Positions 42,890 through 54,054 of a DNA stretch of 64,000 nt are shown in pieces. A model generated the notes under the pieces. It made no database searches. It saw only the letters and a list, made by a program, of their open reading frames with translations, and had not been told where the DNA came from. Position 1 is the first letter of the stretch; every line of letters begins with the position of its first letter. Made by a program: the position numbers and the translations under genes. Source of the stretch: Geosiphon pyriformis (Eukaryota > Glomeromycota > Glomeromycetes > Archaeosporales > Geosiphonaceae); NCBI GenBank assembly GCA_016748015.1, contig JAAOMT010000258.1, positions 6,059 through 70,058 on the forward strand, written 5' to 3'.

Positions 42890-45000
42890 ACAGTGGCAGA
42901 ATCAAAAAATTAGAGACAAATCACTTGTAATTTGTAAAATTTATATTCTAACATTACCAAAATTATCTGGGATTGACAAATAATAGTTGGCCAGTAAAAT
43001 TAGCTTTCAATTGTTATGTTAACAAATGAATTGTATACTATTTGAAAAGTTAAGGAGATCCAAAATCTGCTTTTAACGATTTTTTTAGTGAACTACTTTA
43101 ACACACTACACTTCTACAAAATTATTTATTTGCACTACAAATTACAGAAATAAACAAGGAAATTGAAAAATACACCAAACAAAAATTTCTTATTATCTTT
43201 GCAGACAAAAGAAAAGAAAAATTGTAAACATCAGCAAGAATACCAAAACAGATACAACCACCTACTTAGAAGAAACCAAAAGTCAATTCACTAATACACC
43301 TATCATATTATTACATACTCAAAAGTATTATTAACATAACATTAGCAGACACATCTATATTTAATACAAAAGCACTATTAGCTAGAATCCTGTTCCAAAG
43401 TAAACAGAAAAAAGCTAAACTATTGGAAACTTATAGCAATTATTTCAAGAAATTTAATTTATAATTAACAATACTATCAAGACTTTAATCACTATTACTA
43501 CTACCAGATTTCAGAGCTATTAGTCTTTGGAAAATAACAAATTTTGAGAAAGAAAAAAATAACAATCAGGAAATTAATATTCAAAACCCAATTACCAAAA
43601 ACCCAGAAATTCAAACTCCAATTGTTCAAATCCAGCCAAATCTGAATAATCTAAACCTTGTATTTATTGTTTCTTAAAACCTACCTCCAGTAATTGTAAT
43701 AAATTTACCAGTTGTCCCAATTACCAAACAACAACAACAGCAATCACAATCACAACAGCAACAACTTTAACAGCAACCATAATTACAACAATAACAACTT
43801 CAACAACAACAATCATGACTGGTACCAATAGTCTACACACCAATTGCAAAACTCAAGAAATTCACTAGTAAAAAAGACAATGTGCAAGTCTGGTTCAATG
43901 ACATAGAAAAAGCCATTATAGCCAATAGATGGGACAACACCAAAATATTATAGACAATTTCATATTTTTTTTAAGATACTATCAACTTATAGTATTAATC
44001 TTAATCCAAAAACTCTAAGACTTCAATACATTTAAACTGAAATTTTTAAGATATTTTAGTAATAATAATAGCATCAATTGCTTAGCAAATACCTTTATAA
44101 ATATTAAACAAAGAGATATTAAAACAGTTACCACTTATTTAGGACACTTTTATAGAAACTTGCACCAAATACAAGCAATTAATGCAAATTACTTTACAGC
44201 ACCACAGATTTTGAACCAGTTTATCCATGAATTATGCAATAGCATTCTTCATTATATACATCCAATACACTTATAAACTTTCTAAGACACAGTTACTTAT
44301 GTCCAAAATTTTGAATCAGCTAAGCTGAAAGCTAACTACATCCAAGTCATTAATTTAATAATAAACAAATTATCTGAATTGGACTCTAAGTTGTAACAAT
44401 TTAGTAATTTTGTTAATCAAAAATTAAAGGAATACTTAGTTAACAATCAAACAATTTATTAATCATTACAATACTGCAATAATTCAGAAAACACAAATAG
44501 CTTTCAAAATTAACTATGTCCATTATTATCAATCAATCAACAGTAGTAACAAGAAACATGTAGTTTTTACTATTGTGGTAAACAAGAACATTTGCAATTT
44601 GAATGTTGCAAATGGTTAAGTAATCAATGATTGGAAAATTAGTATTAAAACTTCAATTGCTGGTTTCAAACTCTGAATTATTATTCAAATTAAAAATCTT
44701 ATTAACCAAATTACCTACCAATAATACAGCAGCAAATATACACACTGCCAATATATCAAATCTCAACACCAATTATCTATCAATCACAGCAGTCACCAAT
44801 AATTTATTAACCAGCCACAATTTAAATACCACTACAAAACTCAGCTTAAATATCTAGAAATCCAAAACCAAAAATTATTCACACTCAACAAAACTGGTAA
44901 TTGGTAATGATAATACATTAACTAATTTCCAGTTCATTACAACAGCCATTAGGAGCATGCCAGTTGAGTTTAGAAACAAAGTACTCTTAAAACCCAAGTT
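42890..45000 (+). pseudogene. R4 gag
   Basis: Heavily decayed gag. Readable parts: the N-terminal 'LAFNCYVNK*IVYYLKS' region, a Gln-rich tract with CAA and CAG runs (43728-43815), 'IAKLKKFTSKKDNVQVWFNDIEKAIIANRWDN' (about 43845-43940), and 'APQILNQFIHELCNSILHYI'. The knuckle is 'YYCGKQEHLQFEC' near 44560-44605. Then comes the Thr/Asn/Leu-rich tail (open 44627-44857). More stops than R5 or R6, as expected for the older host element. Confidence 0.75.
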
Positions 45001-45099
45001 TTCAGAACTATTTAACTCTCCTAGTTACTCCAAAAAATGCTTTATCCAACAATGTAGAACTCAACTCAAAGCAAACAATTAATCACAACATATCTCCAG

Positions 45100-45600
45100 C
45101 AACTATTACTAACAATAAATTATTAACTGCTATCTTTCTATTCAAAATTAAAGAATTTATAACAACACCTTTTTTTAGTAGAGCTGTTTTTAACACCAAA
45201 TTTATTATAATAATATATACTAATGTCAAAGTTAATAGTCAATTTATTAAACTGATTTTAGACAGTAGATCAGCCAGCAGCATTATCACATAACAATTCA
45301 TAGATTAATTAGGTTGTCAAGTTAATTGTATTGCCAGCACCAGAATTATTACAGCTAATAAAATGATTAAAACTCTTATTAGTGAAATTAATGACTTCTT
45401 TTTTAAAGTCAATAATATTACCACTTTTATTAAAGTATTAATCATAAAAGCTACTTAATACCAAGCTTTTATTGGTAATAACTGGCTGTTTAAAACCAAT
45501 GCAGTGTTCAACTAGAACACTCAAAAATTACAACTGAGCCAAAATAACTAAAACATTCAAGTACCAGCCACTTGTGGTTATTTCAAGACCACCATCAAAA
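45100..45600 (+). pseudogene. R4 aspartic protease
   Basis: Reads 'AIFLFKIKEFITTPFFSRAVFNTKFIIIIYTNVKVNSQFIKLILDSRSASSIIT*QFID*LGCQVNCIASTRIITANK'. The active site Asp-Ser-Gly is now Asp-Ser-Arg (G to A). It ends at 'FIGNNWLFKTNAVFN*NTQKLQLSQNN'. The linker that follows is interrupted at 45696 by LTR2-b. Confidence 0.75.
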
Positions 45601-45696
45601 AGCAACTATTAATTGAGTTAAAAGAAAAAGAAAAAAAACTTATCTGGAAAGTCTATTAAGTTTTATGGACCAAAAAAAAACACAACAAATTATCAC

Positions 45697-46669
45697 TGTT
45701 ACTAGTAGAATTTTAACTATTAATTAGCATGAAATTACCCTTATAATTCCTATTATTAATTAGCATATATTATTATTATTTCGATTATTACTTATTATTT
45801 AATCAAATTATCAAATATTATTACTCAATCAATAATCTAATTTGTATTATAAAAATTAAGATAATTAAATTACACAATACCCTGAACCATTTAATATAGT
45901 TAAAATTCGCCGAAATTAATAAAAATTGGCCGAAATAATCAATAGTTCAGTAAAATAATTTGTAGTTTACTGAAATGTATCTTTAATTTACCAAAATTAA
46001 AGCAAAGAAAAAAATGTAAATTTAAAAACTAGTATTACAACAAGTTGTATAAAAGAAGAACTTCTCTCTTCAAAAAAATGTATTTTTTTATAATATCTTA
46101 CCATAGTATCTTATTTTAGATATCTTAATTAGAACAAATTACTTTTTAAACATCTTAAATAAAAATTAAATATTTAAAAACCAAATTTTTTGATTATTAT
46201 ACTTGAAATTCTCTCAACACAACTAACATTTTAAAATTGATTAGCTATCAATTTCAGTAGTCTGTTAGTAATTCCAGGCCTGAATAGAGAACATTTTTTT
46301 TGATAAAATTCTATTTCTTTTATATTTCTTTTATTTTTATTTTTTTTTCTTATTATAATCATTAGAGTAGCCTACAAACAAAATTTCTGTAAAAGAGTTA
46401 ACTTTTACAGCAAAGTAATTACACATTTTTAGTGAGCTTCTAGACGAGCAATTCCTAAGAAAGAGTTGATATTTACTACAATATAACTACATAAAGTAAC
46501 TGGTATGAAATTAACTATTCTATTTATAAATACAGCAGTTCAAATTATAAGAGATAATTTGAAGATAAATTCAATTATTGGAGGTTCAATTGCTTCCAGA
46601 AAACGTAAAATTAGCAACAGATAAACAGTAACAACATTCAAGAAAAGAGACCAAAAATCTTTAGTAACA
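45697..46669 (+). repeat. LTR2-b, solo LTR of the second family inside R4
   Basis: 973 bp with perfect 8-bp inverted ends TGTTACTA and TAGTAACA. It includes the GAAAT-core repeats (45904-46000), 'TTCCAGGCCTGAATAGA' near 46270, a T-rich tract and 'AAAAGAGTTAACTTTTACAG'. It splits the linker between the R4 protease and Cys-rich module. The flanks TCAC and TTAT do not form a clear duplication. Confidence 0.85.
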
Positions 46670-47680
46670 TTATTTATATCTTGCTGAGAAAAAAAGAGAA
46701 AAAAAAAAGAAAAAAAAATCTATTTTAGCTACTATTTTTACTTATATTCTATATACTACTTCTTATGCCAACTTACAGTATTATCAGCCAAAGTTAGTTT
46801 GCATTAATTGTAACAAAAAATTGTTATCAATAGGCATATGTTGTTATAATGATAAGAAATAGCCCATAATAATAAAATATTACTGTCATTCATGTATTTT
46901 TGAATATTTTGGACAACTGAAGTAACAAAGAAAATAGGACAATAAGTCTTGTCTTATATATGAAACAATTTTTACTGATAAAAAAATATGGAATAACATT
47001 TTTGGATGAGGCAAAATATGTGATAAAATATGTTAGTACACAATTTTAATCAATAATTGAATACAAAAAAAAACTCTAATTAATAATGCTTGAAAACAAG
47101 CACTAAAATACCTAAAAAAATACTTACATAATAAACACAAGATTTGGAGAATGGCAAGTATCAAGATTGAAAGTACTTTCTTTAGTGAGCTGTTAGAAAT
47201 TAAGAATAATCTACTTATACTACTCAAACCAAAATACATTCTCACTTTTGACATCTTTGATAATGTTAAAGATAATTCAGAGCAATTCTATAAACACTAT
47301 CAAGACTTGGCACCTACATGAAAAGAGCAAAAACAGTATTTAAAAGAGTTAAAAACCTGACTATGTAACCATTGTTTAATTTTATGTGACTTTAGGTATT
47401 GTAATAATTGTAATTTTATCTAAAATTTACCATTACAAATAATCTATTTAATCTTCAAGAAAAAAAAACCAATCAAAAAATGCATCTCAGAATTGGATTT
47501 AAACTTCAATTACAATTTAAACTCCAACAATAACAACAACAACAACAATGGCTCCAATTTTGTCTAAACTGACAACTTAACTGACAATAAATTAAACTTT
47601 GACAAAAACTCAAAACAATATATTATACTTTCAGACTTTACAAAGATACAAGAACTAAAATGGTTTAGTGATTATAATGA
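46670..47680 (+). pseudogene. R4 Cys-rich module
   Basis: Here the cysteines of both clusters are nearly complete: 'CINCNKKLLSIGICC' (about 46800-46845), 'YYCHSCIFEYFG', 'SCLICETIF', 'ICDKIC*YTILINN', the helical 'RMASIKIESTFFSELLEIKNNLLILLKPKYILTFDIFDN', then 'LCNHCLILCDFRYCNNCNFI' (about 47363-47420). An Asn-rich linker follows (47515-47600, AAC repeats). Stops occur at Trp and Gln codons. It gives the best view of the Cys pattern despite the overall decay. Confidence 0.7.
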
Positions 47681-47686
47681 TAGTAT

Positions 47687-48475
47687 TATGTCAGAATAAG
47701 TACATGATACTAATGCAGAATTTGATTTAAAATATCCAGAAAAATATGTTATAATATTAGAACCCAATATATGCACTTGTATTGATCTAAAAATAGTATT
47801 AAAAATACCAGCAACAATCATGGTTTAATTAACATCTAGATTTAGTTTAGCAAAAAAGAAAATTAACATCAGAGAAGGAATAATTGATGCAAAATATGTA
47901 AAAAATATCATTGCAATGCTACAAATGATTTAGAAAATCATATATTATTAAACCAAATAAAAAAATAACACAAACAATATTTTTATTTTTAGTAAAAATA
48001 GCTCAGTTAGTATTGGTAGAAACAAAGAAAAAGTTATAAATTATATCAAGAAAAAAAAATGGATTTAGATCAATAAGTAAAATAGATGTACTGATCAATA
48101 TGGCAAAGAAAAAAATCATTAATAAAAGAAAAATTATCTCCATTTATCAACCAGTTTCTATTCTACCATATAACTAGTACATATTAGTAATAGAAAAAAA
48201 AATAAGAAATTAGTCCCAAATTTTTGAAGCAGAACCAACTATTTGTGAATCAAGAGAGATTAGAATTACCAATCTTTATATACCAGCCAAAAACTGTAAA
48301 CACATCAAAATTTTCATCTATAACACAATTGAAAACATTATTGAAATACCAAGCAAAACTATTATTAGATATTTAAGCACTGAAATTGAGAACCAATTAC
48401 CAAATATCATTCCAGATTTTTTACAACTATGTGAATATGTGGATATTATATTACAAACTATATATGAATAAAAAA
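47687..48475 (+). pseudogene. R4 dUTPase domain and linker
   Basis: Motif 1 'VHDTNAEFDLKYPEK', motif 2 'SRFSLAKKKIN', motif 3 'REGIIDAKYVKNI' (Asp and Tyr kept), motif 4 'NKKITQTIFLFL', motif 5 'RKKNGFRSISK' (about 48050-48085). A stop precedes motif 1 and another lies between motifs 1 and 2. The linker 'IRITNLYIPAKNCKHIKIFIYNTIENIIEIPSKTIIRYLSTEIENQLPN' follows to 'YVDIILQTIYE'. Confidence 0.75.
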
Positions 48476-48539
48476 ATACTATTTGTTCCAATTAGAACAA
48501 TTGGAACAAATAAACTTAAGAAACTTAGATCTACTTCAA

Positions 48540-49890
48540 CAAATATAGCTCAAAATGTTGTTTAACAATTTTACTAATATTTTTGCCAGTAAAAATGAAT
48601 TTGGCAGAACTGATATTATTTAACATCAAATCAAAACTAGAAATACTATGCCAATCAAACAATGAGCATACCAAGTACTATCAGCTAGCCATAAGATTAT
48701 TTAACAAGAAATTAACAGAATGTTGAATAATAAGTTAATTCAACTATCAATAAGTTCATGGTTATTATTAGTAGTACTAGTCTGAAAGAAAAATAAAAAA
48801 ATTTATTTTTGTGTAGATTACAGAAAACTTAACAGTGTTACTTGTAAAAACAATTATCCAACTCCATAAATTCAAGAATTATTTGACATGTTTAGAGAAA
48901 TGAAATAGATTTTCACATTAGATTTGGATAATAATTATTGGCAAGTAGTCATGAATTCAGCTGACAAAAAAAACCAGCATTCACTACATAAGAAAAGAAT
49001 TTTAAATTTAATATTATGCTATTTGGCTTAATGAATATACCAGCCACTTTTTAATAACTATTGAAAATTGCTTATACTGAATTATTATAGAAATCAGTAG
49101 TAGTCTACTTGGATAATATCAATGTATTTTTCAAAACATTTGATAATTATCTTCATTATTTTCAACAAGTGTTCAAAAGATTAAAAAAATTTGGATTAAA
49201 ATTAAATGCAATCAAATGCTTTTTTGGTAAAACAAAACTGAAGTTTTTAAGACATGGTATAAGCAAAAATGGCATCAAGACAGATCCAAACAAGATTAAA
49301 ATTGTTAAGAACTTTTTAGTATTAACAAATCTTATTGAATTAAGAGCATTTTTGGAATTTGCTGAATACTACTACTGCTTTATCCAAAACTTTTCCAAAT
49401 TGGCTCAACCATTCTACTAGCTTTAGGCCAAGAATGTAAAATATGAACTAAAACTCAGCAAAAAGCCTTTAACATTTTAAGAAAAAAACTTATTTAAGCC
49501 TTAGTATTAATTTATTTGAATTATAGCAAACTATTTATATTCACCACTGATATATTAAGCCAAGCATTAGAAGCCATACTATTACAAAAAAACCAGATAG
49601 AAGAGAATATCCAATAGTATATATTAGCCAAAACTTAAGTCCAGCTAAAAAAACTATAAAACTCTAGCACTAAAACATTTGGCTATTTATTAGGCAATCA
49701 TCTAATAGAAAAAATACTTGAATCAAAAGTTTAACATATACATTGATCACAAAAAATTAACATTAATTCAGAAACAAAAATTTGGAGACAACTATCATGC
49801 AAAATAGAAAATAAAATTTTCACTATTTAATTATATTATATATTATAAAAAGAAAAAAAAAATGAAAATACCAACAGTTTGTCACAAATA
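48540..49890 (+). pseudogene. R4 reverse transcriptase and RNase H
   Basis: RT reads 'MLFNNFTNIFASKNEFGRTDII*HQIKTRNTMPIKQ', 'IYFCVDYRKLNSVT', 'MLFGLMNIPATF', then the open piece 49109-49420 with 'MDNINVFFKTFDNYLHYFQQVFKRLKKFGLKLNAIKCFFGKTKLKFLRH', where the catalytic line is 'VVYLDNINVF' (YLDN). RNase H ('IFTTDILSQALEAILLQKNQ', 'LALKHLAIY*AI') runs to about 49890, with many stops. Confidence 0.8.
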
Positions 49891-49899
49891 AAACAAATC

Positions 49900-51295
49900 T
49901 AAAAATATTTTAATCCAAAAATATAACAAAAAATGAACACACAAAAATATTTACAATTCCAACATTATATTAATATCCAACAGTTTAAGAAAAAATTATC
50001 TTAAAATAAACAAAACAACATAAAACAACAATCAAAATATTTTATCATTCACCAAATATATTATATTAGAAAAACAAAAAAAATTCAGATTAATTACTTA
50101 AAGTAATCACAAAACCAGAGAAAGAAACAATACTATATAACATGCACTCAGATCTATCAGCAGAACATTTTTATAAAGAAACAATTATAGAAAGAACCAA
50201 AAAAAAATATTATTAGCTATCAATATATTCAGATATCATTTAATACATTCAAAATTGTAAAACTTGTCAGAGGAAAAAAGAAACAAGACTCAGTAAACCA
50301 CTAAAACTAATTAAAGTGAAATAACTATTTGATTAAATTGAAATTAACTTAGTTGAATTATTAACAATAACTAGTAGAAACAATCATTATATAGCAGTAG
50401 CCATAAATTATCTCATCAAATGGCCAGAGACAAAAGCAATCCAAAAAACAGATGTAAAATTCATAGCCAAATTCATCTAACAAAAATTAATTTGTTAACA
50501 TAGATGTCCAAAAAAATTATTATTAGATCAAAGAACTTATTTTGTGAACAAAACACTAATAGAATTGAGTCAAAGATTTGGAATTAAAAGACCATTATCA
50601 TCATTATATTATTCACAAACAAATGACTTAGTTGAAAGATTCAACAGAATATTGTGTAAAGCAATAATCAAAATTAGCCAAAAAAACCAGAATAAATGAG
50701 ATTTGTTTATACTATCAGTACTATTTGCTTATCAAACAATAAAGCAAAATACCATACAAGCAACATCATTTGAACTTGTTTATTATAGAACAGCAATATT
50801 ACCAATTAAAATAAATATTAACACATATTTAACAGAACTAATAACAGAAGCCAATTTAGAAAAAACATTGTTGAGAAAAACATATGAATTAATAGAAACT
50901 TTAGAAAACAAAAAAACAAAGAGCAGTTAATAATATTCAAAAGTCACAAAAAGAATGACACAATAACCAATTATCAAATAAACCAGTTAAATTCAAAATT
51001 AGACACAAAGTACTTTTATATTATACCAAAATAGAAAAACAATGGAGTAGAAAATTTGACTTCAAATAGGACAGACCATTTCACATTGAAAAAATTCTAA
51101 AAAATGGAGCCTATAAACTAAAATGAGACAACAAAATCTTAATTAAAACAGCATATAGAAATTAACTAAAATCATATCACAATATAATATCATTATCTAC
51201 CAGTAATATTCTATAACTGAAAATTTAATCAAATGAGATTCCATGAGATCTGGAACCAATTATAATCATTAATACAAACACATATAAATAATTAA
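49900..51295 (+). pseudogene. R4 integrase
   Basis: Linker, then the zinc domain ('AEHFYKETIIERTKKKYY*', 'NCKTCQRKKET'). The core has 'IEINLVELLTITS' (Asp now Asn), 'KLLLDQRTYFVN' (second Asp kept) and 'YSQTNDLVERFNRIL' (Glu kept). The C-terminal piece 50703-50930 has 'LFILSVLFAYQTIKQNTIQATSFELVYYRTAILPI'. It ends about 51295 after 'DRPFHIEKILKNGAYKLK'. Confidence 0.85.
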
Positions 51296-51339
51296 CCAAA
51301 ACAATATAAAAAAAGACATAGTATATGTAACAAAAACAA

Positions 51340-51991
51340 CAACAGAAAAATAAAAATTCCAGACTATATTTATTTAATAGTTCAATAATTATTCTAAACT
51401 GTAAATTAACAACAGTTGGATATAAAAATAGTTATCAACCACTAAACAATTTGCTATTAAAACACCAAAAAAAAAAAAAAAACAAGAAATACATTATATT
51501 AGTAACTATTGAACTCAACAAAATATTGGTCAGATAAAATAATAAAAAAAGTGAAGAATATTTTTAAGAAAATATCTATAATCATTTCAACAGAAAAGCT
51601 AACAAAAAAAAATTAGAAACACTAAACAGAACAACTTTCAATATTATACTGTTACTATTAATTAGAACAAAAGCTGAATATTCAAGAACTATATATTGAC
51701 AAATCTAAAAGAATATTCAATTAAAAAATAATACAACAAATTAAAAACTTTATCAAAAAGAAAACAAACTTATTATTTCATATTAGAACAATCTATTAAC
51801 TATACATTATATTTCAAAATTATTCAGAAATACTACTACACCCAAAAATGGAAACAATAACAATTAACCAGTAAGGAAAAATAAACAACTCACAAGTAGA
51901 TAACATAAAAACCAGAGTTAAACAAATAATATTAGAAAAAGAAGTAGTAGAATTAATCCAAAATAAAGATTTTAATAGAGCTCAATATTAA
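51340..51991 (+). pseudogene. R4 third ORF (tail)
   Basis: Decayed copy: 'KIPDYIYLIVQ*LF*TVN*QQLDIKIVINH*TICY*NTK', later 'LNIQELYIDKSKRIFN*KIIQQIKNFIKKKTNLLFHIRTIY*LYIIFQNYSEILLHPKMETITINQ' and the end 'DFNRAQY' plus TAA (about 51970-51991), directly before the polypurine stretch. Confidence 0.6.
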
Positions 51992-52005
51992 AAAAAAGAA
52001 AATAA

Positions 52006-52963
52006 TGTTACTTATAGAAAAGAACACAAGAGAAATAGTAAGAAAAATAAACTAATAGGAGAAAAATATTGAACATATAAGCACATTGTTAGTAAATTAT
52101 AGCACATTGCTCAGCAATATGAGCAATATTAGCAAATTATAGCACATTACTTAGCAATATAAGCAATATTAGTGAATTATAACATATTGTTCAGCAATAT
52201 GAGCAATGTCAGTAGATTAGAGCACATTGTTCAGCAATGTGAGTATTGTTTGAAAAACTATATTGCTTATAAATGTGTGAGATTTCATAGAACATTAATT
52301 ATGTATATATAGCAAGAGTATTAAAAGCAGAAAAAACAAAATCTCTAAAAAGCTAAAATTTATAACAAGAACATCTAGTTAAAAGCAGTTTAAATTCATA
52401 TCACATATTAATAAATTATTTATTACTACTTGAATTTATGTTATTATCACTTAATTAAAAAATATCAAATCATCTCCCTTTTATCAATACTTTATATTAA
52501 TAAAATCTAACACCTAACCATACTGAAACAATAGTTTTTAATTACAGCTATTAATAGAATACTAATTCTTAATTTTTTTTTTATTTTTTTATTTTTATTT
52601 TTTTTTTGTTGTTTGTTAATTTACTAACTAATTAAAAAGATTAAGCACTGAGTAATTAATGTTAAGAATAGTCTGGTAAAAAATCCCAAAGAAAAAGTAT
52701 AAAGTTTAAAAAATTTACAAATAGCTTACCAAAAAGACATAACTGCCAAAATAAACCAGCCAGCATACTAGAAAAAGAAATTTAATGAAATTGCAATTTC
52801 GAGAGACTATAAACACAACCATTAAATCTCTGTCTATTATACAAAAAACTTAACTAAAACCTTCAGACAACTAAAATCTTCAGAATTACCAATTATACCA
52901 ACTATTAAACACCAGTTATGAGTTTGTTATTTATTCCAACCACCCAAATAATTATCTGTAATA
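52006..52963 (+). repeat. R4 3' LTR
   Basis: 958 bp from TGTTACTTATAG (canonical TG kept) to ATCTGTAATA. It has the longest array of AGCAATATGAGCAATATTAG-type palindromic units (52078-52262, at least four), a TATA-like element near 52302 and a T-rich tract at 52567-52610. ACAG follows at 52964, the right copy of the target duplication. Confidence 0.85.
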
Positions 52964-52967
52964 ACAG
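52964..52967. other. R4 right target-site duplication (ACAG)
   Basis: Pairs with ACAA at 11886-11889. Deleting R4 and one copy restores the LINE L2 reading frame across the junction. Confidence 0.7.
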
Positions 52968-53407
52968 AAACAACATGACCAGGAATTTTTTCTATTCTAG
53001 AAACATGTTAAACCAAAAAATTATTCATAATAATTGCCACTTTAGCTCCAAAAAAATCTTTATTAAAACCAAAGGTAAAAATTTGTACTCTATCAAATTT
53101 GTTTATAATTTATAGTCTAATACTAGACTTTAATTTTATTTTTGTAATAATTGAAATCATATTATTTAAATTCACATACCAGTAAACAATATCTTTTTGC
53201 TTTACAGAAACATTGATACCTTGAATATTACAAGTAGCAAACTTCTATACCAAACTAGTTATTAGTAGAAAAAAATATCTGATTCCAAATTATTATTGTC
53301 TATTTTGGTTAACAGATTCATAACCAAATTTGATAATTTGCTTATATTATCTTCTAATTTGGAAACAATTAAAAAATCAAAAACTACCACTTTTACAACA
53401 GTCTTAC
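52964..53407 (-). pseudogene. LINE L2: end of ORF1 and start of ORF2 endonuclease
   Basis: Minus strand from 53407: 'TVVKVVVFDFLIVSKLEDNISKLSNLVMNLLTKIDNNN', a Leu-rich helical end as in the family's first ORF. Then 'CNIQGINVSVKQKDIVYW', 'MISIITKIKLKSSIR', 'INKFDRVQIFTFGFNKDFFGAKVAIIMNNFL' and 'VSRIEKIPGHVVSV' to 52964. These are the first endonuclease blocks. The frame continues at 11889 after removal of R4. Several stops at former Trp and Gln codons. Confidence 0.75.
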
Positions 53408-54054
53408 TACCCTAATGATTATAATAAAAAAAATATAAAAAATATAAAAAAAATAAAATTTCATTAAGGAAATCATTTTCTGGTCCAGGCTTGGAATTAC
53501 TAACAGATTACTGAAATTGGTAGCTAATCAATTTCAAAATGTTAATTGGATTTCAGAAAGTTTCAAGTGTAATTATAAAAAGTATTTGCTTTTTTAAATG
53601 TTTAATTTTTATTTGATTTATAAAGATAAGATAATTTTGAGTAAGATAAAATAAGATAAATTTAAAGTAAAATACATTTTTTTAGAAAGAAGCTCTTCTT
53701 TTATACAACTTGTTATAATACTAATATTTGAACTTTTACTTTTCTCTTTGCTATAATTTCAGCAAACTAAAGATATATTTTGGTGAACTACAAATTATTT
53801 TTATAAACTATTGATTATTTCGGCCAATTTTTATCAATTTTGGCAAATTTTTGAATATTAAATGGTTTAGAGTATTGTTTAATTTGATCATTTTAATTTC
53901 TATAATACAAATTGGATTATTAATTGAATAATAATATTTAATAATTTGGTTAAATAATAAGTAATAATTGAAATGATAATAATATTTGCTAGTTAATAAT
54001 AGGAATTATAAGAGTAATTTCGTGCTAATTAATAACTAAATTTTATTAGTAACA
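53408..54054 (-). repeat. LTR2-c, truncated copy
   Basis: Reverse complement of the first ~650 bp of LTR2: from TGTTACTAATAAAATTTAG (54054) through the GAAAT-core repeats (53760-53850) and 'CAGGCTTGG' (53485) to the T-rich tract, cut at about 53408. It sits between LINE L2 and the truncated 5' side of R8. Confidence 0.8.

Larger units (their letters stand above)
11890..52963 (+). mobile_element. R4, outer Ty3/gypsy element hosting R5, R6, R7 and LTR2-b
   Basis: R4 is a plus-strand LTR element inserted in LINE L2. Its 5' LTR is in three pieces (11890-12350; 11 bp of flipped sequence at 13274-13284; 42431-42828). Its internal region is 42829-52005, and its 3' LTR is 52006-52963. The two LTRs share a private block ('CTCTAAAAAGCTAAAATTTA' type), which ties the pieces together. 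Flanking ACAA and ACAG form the target duplication. Once the younger insertions are subtracted, its own length is about 11 kb including LTR2-b. All its genes are broken. Confidence 0.8.

Noticed and set aside
52078-52262. CRISPR-like array (AGCAATATGAGCAAT units)
   Set aside because: Units are imperfect, vary in spacing, lie inside an LTR and recur in other LTRs of the family. The genome is eukaryotic.
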